A stretch of DNA of 36,309 nucleotides from Candidatus Aenigmatarchaeota archaeon (GCA_038999265.1 JAWAAR010000005.1:1-36309); one strand, 5' to 3'. Shown: positions 1 through 6,873, numbered from the stretch's first letter. Numbers and translations are program-made. The notes: generated by a model not told the origin, from the sequence alone.

Positions 1-513
1 GACCAATATCTGGTTTTATTAAGAGTGCTTGACTATAAAATAGAAGAAACATCTAAACAGATATCAATGCTTAAGGAAGAGAACCCTCAAGCAAAACTTT
101 TAACAACAATCCCAGGGATAAGTGAATATTCTGCGTTGCTGATAATGGCAGAGATAGGAGATATAAGAAGATTCAAGAATGCCGAGTGCTTGTGCAGTTA
201 TGCCGGATTAGTTCCATCAACCTATCAATCAGGAAACAAACAATACCATGGTAAAATAACCAAACAAGGATCCAAGTGGCTTAGATGGATATTAATTCAA
301 GCTGCCAATAAAGCAATAACAAGAGACAATGCACTTCAAAGATTTTACAAAAGATTAGAACAAAAGAAGGGAAGAAAAATAGCAATAGTTGCAACAGCAA
401 GAAAGATGCTCACTTACATATATGCAATGCTTACCTTGAATTTGGAATTCAACCAACTTCAAGTAAATAAGGGGAGGGTAGCTCGAGCTTTCATTAACCG
501 AAACGGTTGTTAG
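1..513 (+). CDS. IS110-family transposase, C-terminal part (5' end outside window)
   Basis: The reading frame is open from base 1, so this is the 3' part of a longer gene; the first internal start-like codon (GTG at 25) is probably not the true start. The residues match the C-terminal Transposase_20 half of IS110-family (DEDD) transposases: the helix-hairpin-helix-like 'TTIPGISEYSALLIMAEIGD', then 'FKNAECLCSYAGLVPS' and 'ITKQGSKWLRWILIQAA', ending in 'ARKMLTYIYAMLT'. The N-terminal RuvC-like catalytic domain lies outside the window, so integrity of the whole gene cannot be judged. The enzyme would catalyse insertion and excision of its element, guided in this family by an element-encoded bridge RNA. 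A perfect 5-bp hairpin (496-508) overlaps the last codons. The 3' non-coding tail is structured and ends against a fragment of a second transposase. Confidence 0.9.
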   Translation, partial: DQYLVLLRVLDYKIEETSKQISMLKEENPQAKLLTTIPGISEYSALLIMAEIGDIRRFKNAECLCSYAGLVPSTYQSGNKQYHGKITKQGSKWLRWILIQAANKAITRDNALQRFYKRLEQKKGRKIAIVATARKMLTYIYAMLTLNLEFNQLQVNKGRVARAFINRNGC

Positions 514-625
514 TCATGATTGAGTTCCCTGGATTTACGACGGTAATAGTGCGTTGTGACACGCGGATAGATGAATGTCGTAATACCCTTATAAGAAGTT
601 GGATGAAAAAATATTTAAGGAGGTT
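514..625 (+). other. Structured 3' non-coding end of the IS110-family element
   Basis: About 110 bases separate the transposase stop from the point where homology to the neighbouring transposase remnant begins. The stretch is visibly less AT-rich than its surroundings. TTACGAC (535-541) is inverted as GTCGTAA (577-583). Inside it, GCGT (551-554) pairs with ACGC (561-564) around a six-base loop. This resembles the structured non-coding end of IS110/IS1111 elements that encodes bridge RNA; that identity is inference. The exact element boundary is not visible and is estimated from the end of the remnant's homology. Confidence 0.4.
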
Positions 626-805
626 TTCATAGATGAAAGCCAGGAATTTTATAAATGATTGTGGATATTGATAAGGTCTGCTGGCCTTCTTTTCATTCAT
701 TTTTTCTAATTCTACACCCCATCCCTTCAAGAAATCAAAATCAAGCAAAGCCTCTCCTCTTCGGACAAGCTGATCATTGTATTCTTTCCAATTTCTTGAA
801 GACAT
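626..805 (-). pseudogene. N-terminal fragment of a DDE (IS5-like) transposase
   Basis: Reading leftward from ATG 805, the first ~60 residues (beginning 'MSSRNWKEYNDQLVRRGEAL', then 'LLDFDFLKGWGVELEKMNEK' and 'RPYQYPQSFIKFLAFIY') look like the conserved N-terminus of archaeal IS5-type DDE transposases. After about base 626 the frame runs on to 494, but the residues stop resembling a transposase and lie in the IS110 tail. The DDE catalytic core is absent, so this is a dead remnant, probably interrupted by the IS110-family insertion. No terminal inverted repeat could be identified with confidence in 806-870. Confidence 0.6.
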
Positions 806-891
806 GTATATTAGTTGGGTTTCTAGTTATTAAGCGACACACTAGTTTCAGAAGAAAGATTTTTATAATAATGTAACTAATTGTATAATAT

Positions 892-920
892 AAATCACAA
901 AAAATCACAAGGGGATGTGA
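892..920 (+). promoter_or_regulatory. Operator-like direct and inverted TCACA repeats before the regulator gene
   Basis: AAATCACAA occurs twice in tandem (892-900 and 902-910). The second TCACA (905-909) forms a perfect inverted repeat with TGTGA (916-920) across six bases. TATA-like sequences lie just upstream (TATAATATAAA, 884-894; TTTTATAATAA near 861-871), so the repeats fall at or just after the expected transcription start and overlap the GTGA ribosome-binding core (917-920). This fits autoregulation by the ribbon-helix-helix-like protein encoded next. The repeat is seen; the regulatory role is inferred. Confidence 0.45.
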
Positions 921-924
921 AGAA

Positions 925-1080
925 ATGGCAACCGTGAGAATTGATGATGAACTTTTAAAAGAAATTAAAGATTGGATAAAAAGAAATGGGAATAAATATG
1001 AATTTCCAACAGTAACAGCATTTATAAACAATGCAATATACAAAAAATTAAAAGAAGTAAATAATGGTGTTAAAAAATGA
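925..1080 (+). CDS. Small ribbon-helix-helix-like DNA-binding protein
   Basis: A 51-residue ORF starts at ATG 925, four bases after a GTGA ribosome-binding core. It begins 'MATVRIDDELLKEIKDWIKR', a short basic beta strand followed by two helices, the pattern of CopG/Arc/ParD ribbon-helix-helix regulators that bind DNA as dimers. The second part ('FPTVTAFINNAIYKKL') fits the second and third helices. Its TGA overlaps the methyltransferase start as ATGA (1077-1080), so the two are almost certainly translationally coupled. A repeated TCACA/TGTGA site sits directly upstream. It may act as a controller of the restriction-modification module, in the role played by HTH C-proteins elsewhere. An antitoxin role is an alternative, but no toxin gene is adjacent. 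Confidence 0.7.
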   Translation: MATVRIDDELLKEIKDWIKRNGNKYEFPTVTAFINNAIYKKLKEVNNGVKK

Positions 1081-1856
1081 ACAACCCCTTTATCAATAAA
1101 ATAATTTGCGGGGATGTTTTAGAGGTTATGAATAAAATACCAGATAATTCTGTCCATTTAGCTATTACTTCTCCACCATACAATGTTGGAAAAAATTATG
1201 ACAATCACAACGATAAAATGGATTATCAGGAATATCTAAATTGGCTAGAAAAAGTTTGGATAGAAACAAAAAGGGTTTTAGTGCCTGGTGGAAGATTTGC
1301 TCTAAATATTGCACCCACAGGAATTAAAAATTTTATTCCAATACATCATGATTTTGCTAATCAGCTTAGAAAAATTGGTATGAAATTTAGAACTGAAATA
1401 ATATGGTATAAACAAACAATGTTAAAAAGGACTGCTTGGGGTAGTTTTAAAAGCCCTGCTAATCCTCATATCGTTCCTTCTTGGGAGTATATTTTGGTTT
1501 TCTCAAAAAATGAAGATAGATTAGAAGGATCTTATAAAAACGCTGATATTACAAAAGAAGAATTTATGAAATTCTCTGATGGGATGTGGTATATTTCCCC
1601 AGAAACTCAAAGAAATGGACATCCTGCACCATTTCCAGAAGAATTAATATATCGTCTTATAAAATTCTATTCTTATAAGGGAAATACTGTTTTAGATATG
1701 TTTGGTGGAACAGGAACAGTAGCTGTTGTTGCATTAAAAACAGGAAGGAATTTTATTCATATAGATATTTCACCAGAATATTGTAAAACTGCAGAAAATA
1801 GATTAGCAAAAGCTAAAAGGGAATTATCTCAATTGAAACTATCATCTCTTCATTGA
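1077..1856 (+). CDS. Type II DNA methyltransferase (N4-cytosine or N6-adenine), SPPY type
   Basis: This 259-residue protein carries the catalytic motif IV TSPPYN (residues 31-36) near the N-terminus and the AdoMet-binding motif I D-M-F-G-G-T-G (D207 to G213) near the C-terminus. That order is typical of beta-class amino-methyltransferases. An SPPY tetrapeptide is most often linked to N4-cytosine methylation, but some N6-adenine enzymes share it, so the target base is uncertain. The region between the motifs should contain the target-recognition part. The gene overlaps the upstream regulator by four bases and converges with a restriction-endonuclease-like gene, overlapping its 3' end by 15 bases. 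The role inferred from context is protection of host DNA from that nuclease. Full-length with no visible damage. Confidence 0.88.
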   Translation: MNNPFINKIICGDVLEVMNKIPDNSVHLAITSPPYNVGKNYDNHNDKMDYQEYLNWLEKVWIETKRVLVPGGRFALNIAPTGIKNFIPIHHDFANQLRKIGMKFRTEIIWYKQTMLKRTAWGSFKSPANPHIVPSWEYILVFSKNEDRLEGSYKNADITKEEFMKFSDGMWYISPETQRNGHPAPFPEELIYRLIKFYSYKGNTVLDMFGGTGTVAVVALKTGRNFIHIDISPEYCKTAENRLAKAKRELSQLKLSSLH

Positions 1857-2423
1857 TTTTTGCCAATTAATTAAATCCTTCGGTAGTTCATCTAAATGTT
1901 TTATCATGCTACCTAGCTTTGTTTTTGGATTCAGAACATAGACACCATCTAAATAATGGCTTCCCAACAATCTATCTTTTGTTGGTTTTTCTTCACTCCC
2001 CCATTCTGATTGCCATTCACTGCCTTTTTGTTGTCTTCCTTTATCTGAAGTGGCAAAAACAACTTTCAAATCTTCAACTATCTCTTTTAGAACAACTGCA
2101 TAGAAAAGAGTTTCTGAAAATCTGCCATGCAAGCTTGTCTTACAACTTATTACTGCAATAGGATTTTCCTGTTTATCTATAACTATCAAATCTATATCAC
2201 CCCAAATTTTTTGTGAGGTTTCGCCTTTACCAACAGGTATTGAAAGTTTATTCCAAAGAGCCGAACCCTTCTTAACACTTCTACCACTTATAACAACTAA
2301 ATCAGAACCTAATTTTTTGAGCTCTTGATTAACAAAATCCATTACCTTATTTTCCCATTCCTGGCCACTTTTTTGAACATAACTCTGTCTTTCATCAACA
2401 GTTTCATACTCTTTTTTAGACAT
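1842..2423 (-). CDS. Putative type II restriction endonuclease (PD-(D/E)XK-like)
   Basis: The 193-residue protein has 'WGDIDLIVID' (D76/D78) followed by a strand ending S93-C-K95, a D...SxK arrangement of the PD-(D/E)XK nuclease fold. R101 and E104 follow closely. A SxK motif with a displaced acidic residue is known from enzymes that recognise CCGG-containing sites (Cfr10I/NgoMIV/BsaWI type), and the overall look recalls BsaWI-like enzymes; this sub-assignment is tentative. The strongest support is its place beside a methyltransferase and a small regulator. It is transcribed toward the methyltransferase, from its own TATA-like box about 28 bases upstream of ATG 2423, which predicts a leaderless or nearly leaderless mRNA. 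It would cleave unmethylated invading DNA. Confidence 0.65.
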   Translation of the reverse strand: MSKKEYETVDERQSYVQKSGQEWENKVMDFVNQELKKLGSDLVVISGRSVKKGSALWNKLSIPVGKGETSQKIWGDIDLIVIDKQENPIAVISCKTSLHGRFSETLFYAVVLKEIVEDLKVVFATSDKGRQQKGSEWQSEWGSEEKPTKDRLLGSHYLDGVYVLNPKTKLGSMIKHLDELPKDLINWQKSMKR

Positions 2424-2447
2424 ATCACTTATGATTAAATTTTTTGC

Positions 2448-2454
2448 TTATAAA
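2448..2454 (-). promoter_or_regulatory. TATA-like box of the restriction endonuclease gene
   Basis: TTTATAA on the minus strand is centred about 28 bases before the start codon at 2423. By archaeal spacing, transcription would begin within a few bases of the ATG. The rest of the 283-base gap 2424-2706 holds only AT-rich sequence and one unconvincing 22-codon ORF. Confidence 0.35.
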
Positions 2455-2715
2455 TCTATTGAAAATAATTAGTTCCAAACAAATAGTTCTTAATTTGTCT
2501 TTTGAAAGTTGGGGTATGAAAAATAATAAAGAGGTTTTTACTTTCGGAAATCTTAAGCAAACCCTTCTTAATTACATTTTTTAAAATACCCGAATGAGAA
2601 TACAAATTAAACCTTTATCGTTAAATAAATCAATAATCCAATAAGAAACTTTGCAAAAAGTTCATAAATAGAATATGCAAGAAATTATTAAATATCTTGA
2701 ATTTAAGTGAGATTT

Positions 2716-3249
2716 ATGTTAAAAGGTGAATTAATAGAACATAGGGTTCTGGTTTTTGAAAAATCCGAGGATTTGGATAAATTAGTAGAATCTGGATATG
2801 GAAAATGGTTAGATGATAAGTTGGAATTGGCCCTAGTTGAGGCCATGTATCTTGTAAATAAAGGTAAACTTATTGTTGAAAAGGAAGGTGTTGCTTTAGA
2901 TAAAAAAGATTTTTTAAAATATTGTGAAGATAATGAGAGAAACTTCCATGCAAGGTTGATTGTTTACACGGATCTAAGGGAAAGAGGTTTTGTGGTAAAA
3001 ACAGGGTTTAAGTTTGGCTGCGATTTCCGTGTTTATGAAAGAGGTGTAAAGATAAAAAAAGGCCCTAAGGAAGCTTATGAGCACACCAAATGGGTTGTCC
3101 ATGCCATACCTGAGGAATTCAACTGCTCATTTCCAGAACTATCAAGAGCTGTTAGGCTGGCACAAAATATAAGGACAGAGATGATATGGGCTATAGTAGA
3201 CACCGAAGGTGATGTCACATATTATATGATAAAGAGGATAACACCTTAA
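2716..3249 (+). CDS. endA: tRNA-splicing endonuclease EndA, alpha4-type length, catalytic Lys replaced by Thr
   Basis: A short-form archaeal tRNA intron endonuclease (about 177 residues, close to the 179 of Methanocaldococcus jannaschii EndA). It cleaves the bulge-helix-bulge motif of intron-containing tRNAs. The C-terminal catalytic domain is clear: 'KTGFKFGCDFRVYERG' supplies the catalytic Tyr (Y107), 'YEHTKW' the His (H123), and the family's 'RxAHSVRKxL' helix appears as 'RLAQNIRTEM'. The residue aligning with catalytic Lys (K156 in M. jannaschii, recalled alignment) is therefore Thr154. ATG 2716 is preferred: GTGA at 2707-2710 fits a ribosome-binding core, and a TATA-like stretch is centred about 26 bases upstream. 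The longer reading from GTG 2707 would treat that GTGA as coding. The gene converges on the ATP-cone gene with a four-base overlap. Confidence 0.9.
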   Translation: MLKGELIEHRVLVFEKSEDLDKLVESGYGKWLDDKLELALVEAMYLVNKGKLIVEKEGVALDKKDFLKYCEDNERNFHARLIVYTDLRERGFVVKTGFKFGCDFRVYERGVKIKKGPKEAYEHTKWVVHAIPEEFNCSFPELSRAVRLAQNIRTEMIWAIVDTEGDVTYYMIKRITP

Positions 3250-3833
3250 CCCTTTAGCACATCGACCATAGCTGATACTGGCAAACCTACGGACATCGCA
3301 ACTATAATAGAACTTAAATTTTCCTGAAGTATTGATCCAATAATTGCAGAAAGTATGGTTACAACTACAAATCCAGATATCAAATGTTTCCACATCTCCT
3401 TTCCCTCAATCAACCAAAGTATCAGCATGTTTGTAAATATGCTAATAAAAAGGACAGAAAGGGCTTGCCATATCGGAACAGAAACACTTTCTATCACATA
3501 TATTTGAATGATCACAAAAAGTGAGGTTAGCATCTGGGCTATATCCTTTTTATTAAAAATTCTCTTTATTGGTTTTATTTTATTTCTACCATAAGCGAGG
3601 AAGGTTATTAGGACATCCTTGTGTTTCTCTCTAGTGTGTTCTACAACCTGTCTTTCTATCTCAACTGAATTTACAATTTTTCCAGGCTGTCTTTCTGCCC
3701 AATCTTTTATGGATGAAGCTATTTTTTCTGCGTCTTTCTCAGTGCATCCAGCTTTTATTAAAGATTTTTTTATTTTATCCTCATCAAAATCCTCTAAATA
3801 ACCGCCCCTTTTTCTTACAAGTATTCTTGGCAA
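3246..3833 (-). CDS. ATP-cone domain fused to a membrane domain
   Basis: Residues ~1-90 read as an ATP-cone: 'VRKRGGYLEDFDEDKIKKSL' opens with the typical strand-R-G-x-x-E-x-F-D-x-x-K-I-x-x-S-L pattern, followed by helices ending 'FLAYGRNKIKPIKR'. ATP-cones are nucleotide-sensing modules best known from ribonucleotide reductases and NrdR. From residue ~100 the protein is hydrophobic, with about four predicted membrane helices, perhaps related to DUF2391-type integral membrane proteins (uncertain). The likely arrangement is a cytoplasmic nucleotide sensor attached to a membrane anchor or channel-like part; the function is unknown. The gene sits between endA (convergent) and pelA (same strand, 26 bases upstream), so it may be cotranscribed with pelA. 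Confidence 0.7.
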   Translation of the reverse strand: MPRILVRKRGGYLEDFDEDKIKKSLIKAGCTEKDAEKIASSIKDWAERQPGKIVNSVEIERQVVEHTREKHKDVLITFLAYGRNKIKPIKRIFNKKDIAQMLTSLFVIIQIYVIESVSVPIWQALSVLFISIFTNMLILWLIEGKEMWKHLISGFVVVTILSAIIGSILQENLSSIIVAMSVGLPVSAMVDVLKG

Positions 3834-3859
3834 AAAAACACCTAAATTAAATTTATTTT

Positions 3860-4888
3860 TTACAATTTAAATCTCAAAAAAGCCCCTATACCACCAATCC
3901 TGTTGAATTGCTCACCGGAAGAATGACCTGTTGATATTATTTCTATCTTACCTCCTTTCTTTTCTATTGAATCAACTAGTTTTTCTATTTCTTTATCCTT
4001 TATTTTTTGATCAGAAATCAAAAGTGTATCCACAGCCCCAAAATCATCTGCTCTTCTGACCTCATTAAAACCGTATGTGACAAGTCCATCTTCCTTCCTT
4101 AAGTGTGTGAAAAACTCTTCCACAAGTTTGGTTTCTCTCAAAGCCTCACTTTCCTGAATTATTTTCTCAAAATTTCCTCTTTTAAGTATTTCATTTATTC
4201 CAGACCTCGTGGAAGAAGAAACTGAATCAACAATAATTTTTTGATTCAATTCTCTATATTTTTTTTCAATTATTTTCTTGATATGTTCTTTGGCAAATCC
4301 AGGACCGGCCAATATAACTTTTTTACAATCTTCTGAAAGTGTGTTTAATTCAGATGCAACTTTAAGGTAGAATTCCTCTATTTTATCTTCCTCATATTGC
4401 ATTGAATGATGATTCCTTAACTCTGAAACTATTCTAAGGCCTTTGCCATCCAAAACACCAAAAGTGGCTTCTGATGCATCGACAACTGCAAGAAGTATTT
4501 TTGGAGTTTTTAATTGTGATTTTTTTATTCTATCGAGGTGATGCTTCCTCCATTCCTTTGTTATTGTCAGTGTGGAACCAACTTCTATTTCTATTGTGTG
4601 ATAAGAACCTTTTTGTACATCCTCAGGACCTTCCAAGATTCTTCCAGTCAACCTAAGATTAAAGATGTTTTCATTGAATTCAAACTTTTCCAGTTCTATT
4701 TTTAGTGTCATTGGTGTTTTTCCTATTTTTATTTTTTGTCCATCCCTTTCTATGAATTTTGTCCTGATTGTTCTCGCAAGAATATTATCACCCCTTTCAA
4801 GAATATTTATTAGGTGCCAAAGATCGTCATCATTTTCCACCTTCAAAGTGAGAGTGGAGTGTTTAAGATCTGACTTAAGGACTCTCAT
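3860..4888 (-). CDS. pelA: Pelota homologue, mRNA surveillance and ribosome rescue factor
   Basis: The 342-residue length and sequence fit archaeal Pelota. The N-terminal Sm-like eRF1_1 domain starts 'MRVLKSDLKHSTLTLKVEND' and contains 'DDLWHLINILERGD' and 'GSYHTIEIE'. The central domain begins near 'KILLAVVDASEATFGVLDG' and lacks the GGQ motif of true release factors, as expected. The C-terminal eRF1_3 domain contains 'AVDTLLISD' and ends 'RIGGIGAFLRFKL'. Pelota binds the A site of stalled ribosomes, with aEF1A in archaea, and splits them with ABCE1 on truncated or stalled mRNAs. It is divergent from the secreted three-repeat protein at 4944, and the 55-base gap contains TATA-like sequence for both directions. 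Near the 3' side lies the ATP-cone gene on the same strand. Confidence 0.95.
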   Translation of the reverse strand: MRVLKSDLKHSTLTLKVENDDDLWHLINILERGDNILARTIRTKFIERDGQKIKIGKTPMTLKIELEKFEFNENIFNLRLTGRILEGPEDVQKGSYHTIEIEVGSTLTITKEWRKHHLDRIKKSQLKTPKILLAVVDASEATFGVLDGKGLRIVSELRNHHSMQYEEDKIEEFYLKVASELNTLSEDCKKVILAGPGFAKEHIKKIIEKKYRELNQKIIVDSVSSSTRSGINEILKRGNFEKIIQESEALRETKLVEEFFTHLRKEDGLVTYGFNEVRRADDFGAVDTLLISDQKIKDKEIEKLVDSIEKKGGKIEIISTGHSSGEQFNRIGGIGAFLRFKL

Positions 4889-4943
4889 TCAAAACACATA
4901 AAATATAATTACTTAAAAAGACAAAAGTTTTTAAGGTGTGGGA
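4889..4943. promoter_or_regulatory. Divergent promoter region, pelA / three-repeat protein
   Basis: The AT-rich gap contains ACTTAAAAAG (4911-4920), centred roughly 26 bases from both start codons (4888 minus, 4944 plus), so one element could serve as TATA box in each direction. AAGGTG (4933-4938) is a ribosome-binding site five bases before ATG 4944. Confidence 0.35.
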
Positions 4944-6062
4944 ATGGATGAGTTCATATTCGTCCTTTTAGCTGGATTATTGATGATAGGTGTGCTTCTT
5001 GTTGCATGGGGTACCCCAGGGCAGGAAGGTATAAATGGAACTCAAGTATTAATAGAAAACCCATTCTCAATCGGTGTTTTCCCAAAGGATGTGAGCAGAA
5101 TTGTTCCATTAGGTGATTTCAAGATAAGCCAAGCTGTTGGGTCAAATATCTTTGAAACTAAAAGGGACGCTTATATAACAAGCAAGGAAAAGTATACAAT
5201 GTCGGCAACAATCGACCAGGATCTTTCAATGGTAACAAGTGGTTTTATAAATATCTATGTCAGGGACACCAATAAGGAAGGAGGTCTGATAGTTATTGTT
5301 AACGGAAAAGAAATCTTCAACCAAATAGTAAATTTCGGGAAGATAGAAATACCAATAAACAAGGAAGATATGAGTAGTTATAATGTAGTTGAGATCACAT
5401 GCTCGAAGCCAGGATGGAAGTTCTGGGTCAAACCTTATTATAAGTTGGACAAGGTTGAAGTCGGGGCAAACTTTTACGGAAACCTTCAGAAGACAGAACA
5501 ATTCCAAGTTTTCCCAGAGGAACTTAGGAATTTTAGATCAGCAGAGGTTTTCTTTAAACTAGCACAATATTCAGGAGATGGTGAGATGACAATTTCAATA
5601 AATGGTTATAGGATATATAAAGGTCAACCCAGCCTAGATTTTCATCAGTCATTTGACCAATATCAAGTTGGGTTGAGGCAGGGTTTGAATACCATCTCCT
5701 TTACTGCCGATAGTGGTGCAACATTTGAGATTAGAGACGCTGGTATTTCTATAGTAAGGAGTGAGACTGCACAGACATCAAGATCATTTGAATTTACAGT
5801 AGGAAATTCCTGGGATGAGGAACTCAGAGGAACTATAAGTTTCAGGATTACTGATACTGATTATGGAGGAAATCTTTTAGTCACAATAACAGATGGAAAT
5901 GGGATGAAGCATCCAACAGAAGCCTTCCAATCTTATAGAGTGGGTGAGACAAAGACTATAGATATAGACAAAAATGTCGTAACAAGAGGTAAAAATATAA
6001 TAACCTTTGAAGCAAGCGGGGGGAATTTTGTTATAAGCAATCTGGAAATAAAACCAAAGTAA
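4944..6062 (+). CDS. Membrane-anchored extracytoplasmic protein with three similar beta-rich repeats
   Basis: No named family is recognised. The protein opens with one hydrophobic helix ('FIFVLLAGLLMIGVLLVAW'), and the rest is hydrophilic and predicted beta-rich, so it is probably anchored with its body outside the membrane. Three units of about 90-110 residues share a pattern. Each starts with a strand like 'FINIYVRDTNKEGGLIVIVN', 'AEVFFKLAQYSGDGEMTISI' or 'GTISFRITDTDYGGNLLVTI', followed by a G-rich turn, a middle with a N-x-I/V-x-F/I-strand ('LNTISFTADSG', 'KNIITFEASGG'), and a closing strand ('FEIRDAGISIV', 'FVISNLEIKPK'). This looks like tandem jelly-roll or Ig-like domains, perhaps ligand- or surface-binding. 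ATG 4944 follows AAGGTG by five bases; the in-frame GTG at 4938 overlaps that site and is unlikely to be the start. Confidence 0.75.
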   Translation: MDEFIFVLLAGLLMIGVLLVAWGTPGQEGINGTQVLIENPFSIGVFPKDVSRIVPLGDFKISQAVGSNIFETKRDAYITSKEKYTMSATIDQDLSMVTSGFINIYVRDTNKEGGLIVIVNGKEIFNQIVNFGKIEIPINKEDMSSYNVVEITCSKPGWKFWVKPYYKLDKVEVGANFYGNLQKTEQFQVFPEELRNFRSAEVFFKLAQYSGDGEMTISINGYRIYKGQPSLDFHQSFDQYQVGLRQGLNTISFTADSGATFEIRDAGISIVRSETAQTSRSFEFTVGNSWDEELRGTISFRITDTDYGGNLLVTITDGNGMKHPTEAFQSYRVGETKTIDIDKNVVTRGKNIITFEASGGNFVISNLEIKPK

Positions 6063-6063
6063 T

Positions 6064-6840
6064 TTATACAAGAAGTATCAATCTAAGTATATCTCTCGTG
6101 CCAGTTATAAATCCCAAAAGACCAATAACCAACTTCAAGTAATTTCTCAAATCCTTGTCATCTGAATATTTGTCCAACATCCTCAAAACAAATATCACAA
6201 CTGCAAGTTTTAATAAAAAAAAGGAAAAGGGGGTTCCCGTTATTTGAATTATAGATCTTGGTAGAACATGTTGCTCCATGTATCCAAAATATTGAATTGA
6301 AACAAAAGTGGCGGTGGCGTCATACATTTGAGAAAGAAATACGAGTTTGTTTTCCTTTGTCCAATTTATTATTTTAATTAAAATCAAGATTGGAAAAAAC
6401 CAAAATAAAAAATATAATATTCCTCTTGGATTTAGTATCTTAAAAAAAGGTAATGGAATTGCAGCAAAAATTATTCCGGAGATGAACATCAGTTTATAGT
6501 ATGGTATGCAAAATTTTCTTTCGATTATTTTGGTTATTGCCAAAAGTGAAGTTATCAGTAAGAAGAATATAAACCATATGTTTGGTGTAACTAAGAGATA
6601 GCTTCTTATAATTCCCATGTCTTCCAATAATCTTAAGAATATCCCAAAAATTATCCAAGGCGTTGTTGAAATTATAATTTCTTTCCCTATTTTTATTTTA
6701 AGTTTTTTTAGGATGAAAAAAAGTAAGTAGGAGAAAAAGACAAAAAAAACAGAATAAACAAGGGTGTTTATTGGATTGTAACCTTCCCCCGCTTTTATTG
6801 GTTTGATAAAATATTCAAATAAAAAATCGGTAATCGACAT
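6064..6840 (-). CDS. DUF63 family multi-spanning membrane protein
   Basis: The 258-residue protein starts with the characteristic DUF63 opening 'FLFEYFIKPIKAGEGYNPIN', followed by 'TLVYSVFF', then 'FGIFLRLLEDMGII' and 'LLVTPNIWFIFF'. These are recurrent features of this archaeal family of unknown function. About seven hydrophobic helices are spread along the length. The gene ends one base from the three-repeat protein gene, tail to tail. It is divergent from the DUF1461-like gene at 6874, with only 33 bases between start codons. A TATA-like AAATATAA (6858-6865) is about 22 bases upstream of ATG 6840. No biochemical role can be assigned. Confidence 0.85.
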   Translation of the reverse strand: MSITDFLFEYFIKPIKAGEGYNPINTLVYSVFFVFFSYLLFFILKKLKIKIGKEIIISTTPWIIFGIFLRLLEDMGIIRSYLLVTPNIWFIFFLLITSLLAITKIIERKFCIPYYKLMFISGIIFAAIPLPFFKILNPRGILYFLFWFFPILILIKIINWTKENKLVFLSQMYDATATFVSIQYFGYMEQHVLPRSIIQITGTPFSFFLLKLAVVIFVLRMLDKYSDDKDLRNYLKLVIGLLGFITGTRDILRLILLV

Positions 6841-6873
6841 AAATAATTATTCGATGGAAAATATAACTATTTT

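Noticed and set aside
655-876. 73-codon plus-strand ORF
   Set aside because: It lies antisense to the transposase remnant and shows no protein-like pattern; a shadow.
774-1043. 89-codon minus-strand ORF
   Set aside because: Antisense to the convincing RHH gene at 925-1080 and hydrophobic in a random-looking way.
2516-2584. 22-codon ORF after a GGGG run in the gap upstream of endA
   Set aside because: Too short, no homology recognised and no supporting context; could be chance in AT-rich DNA.
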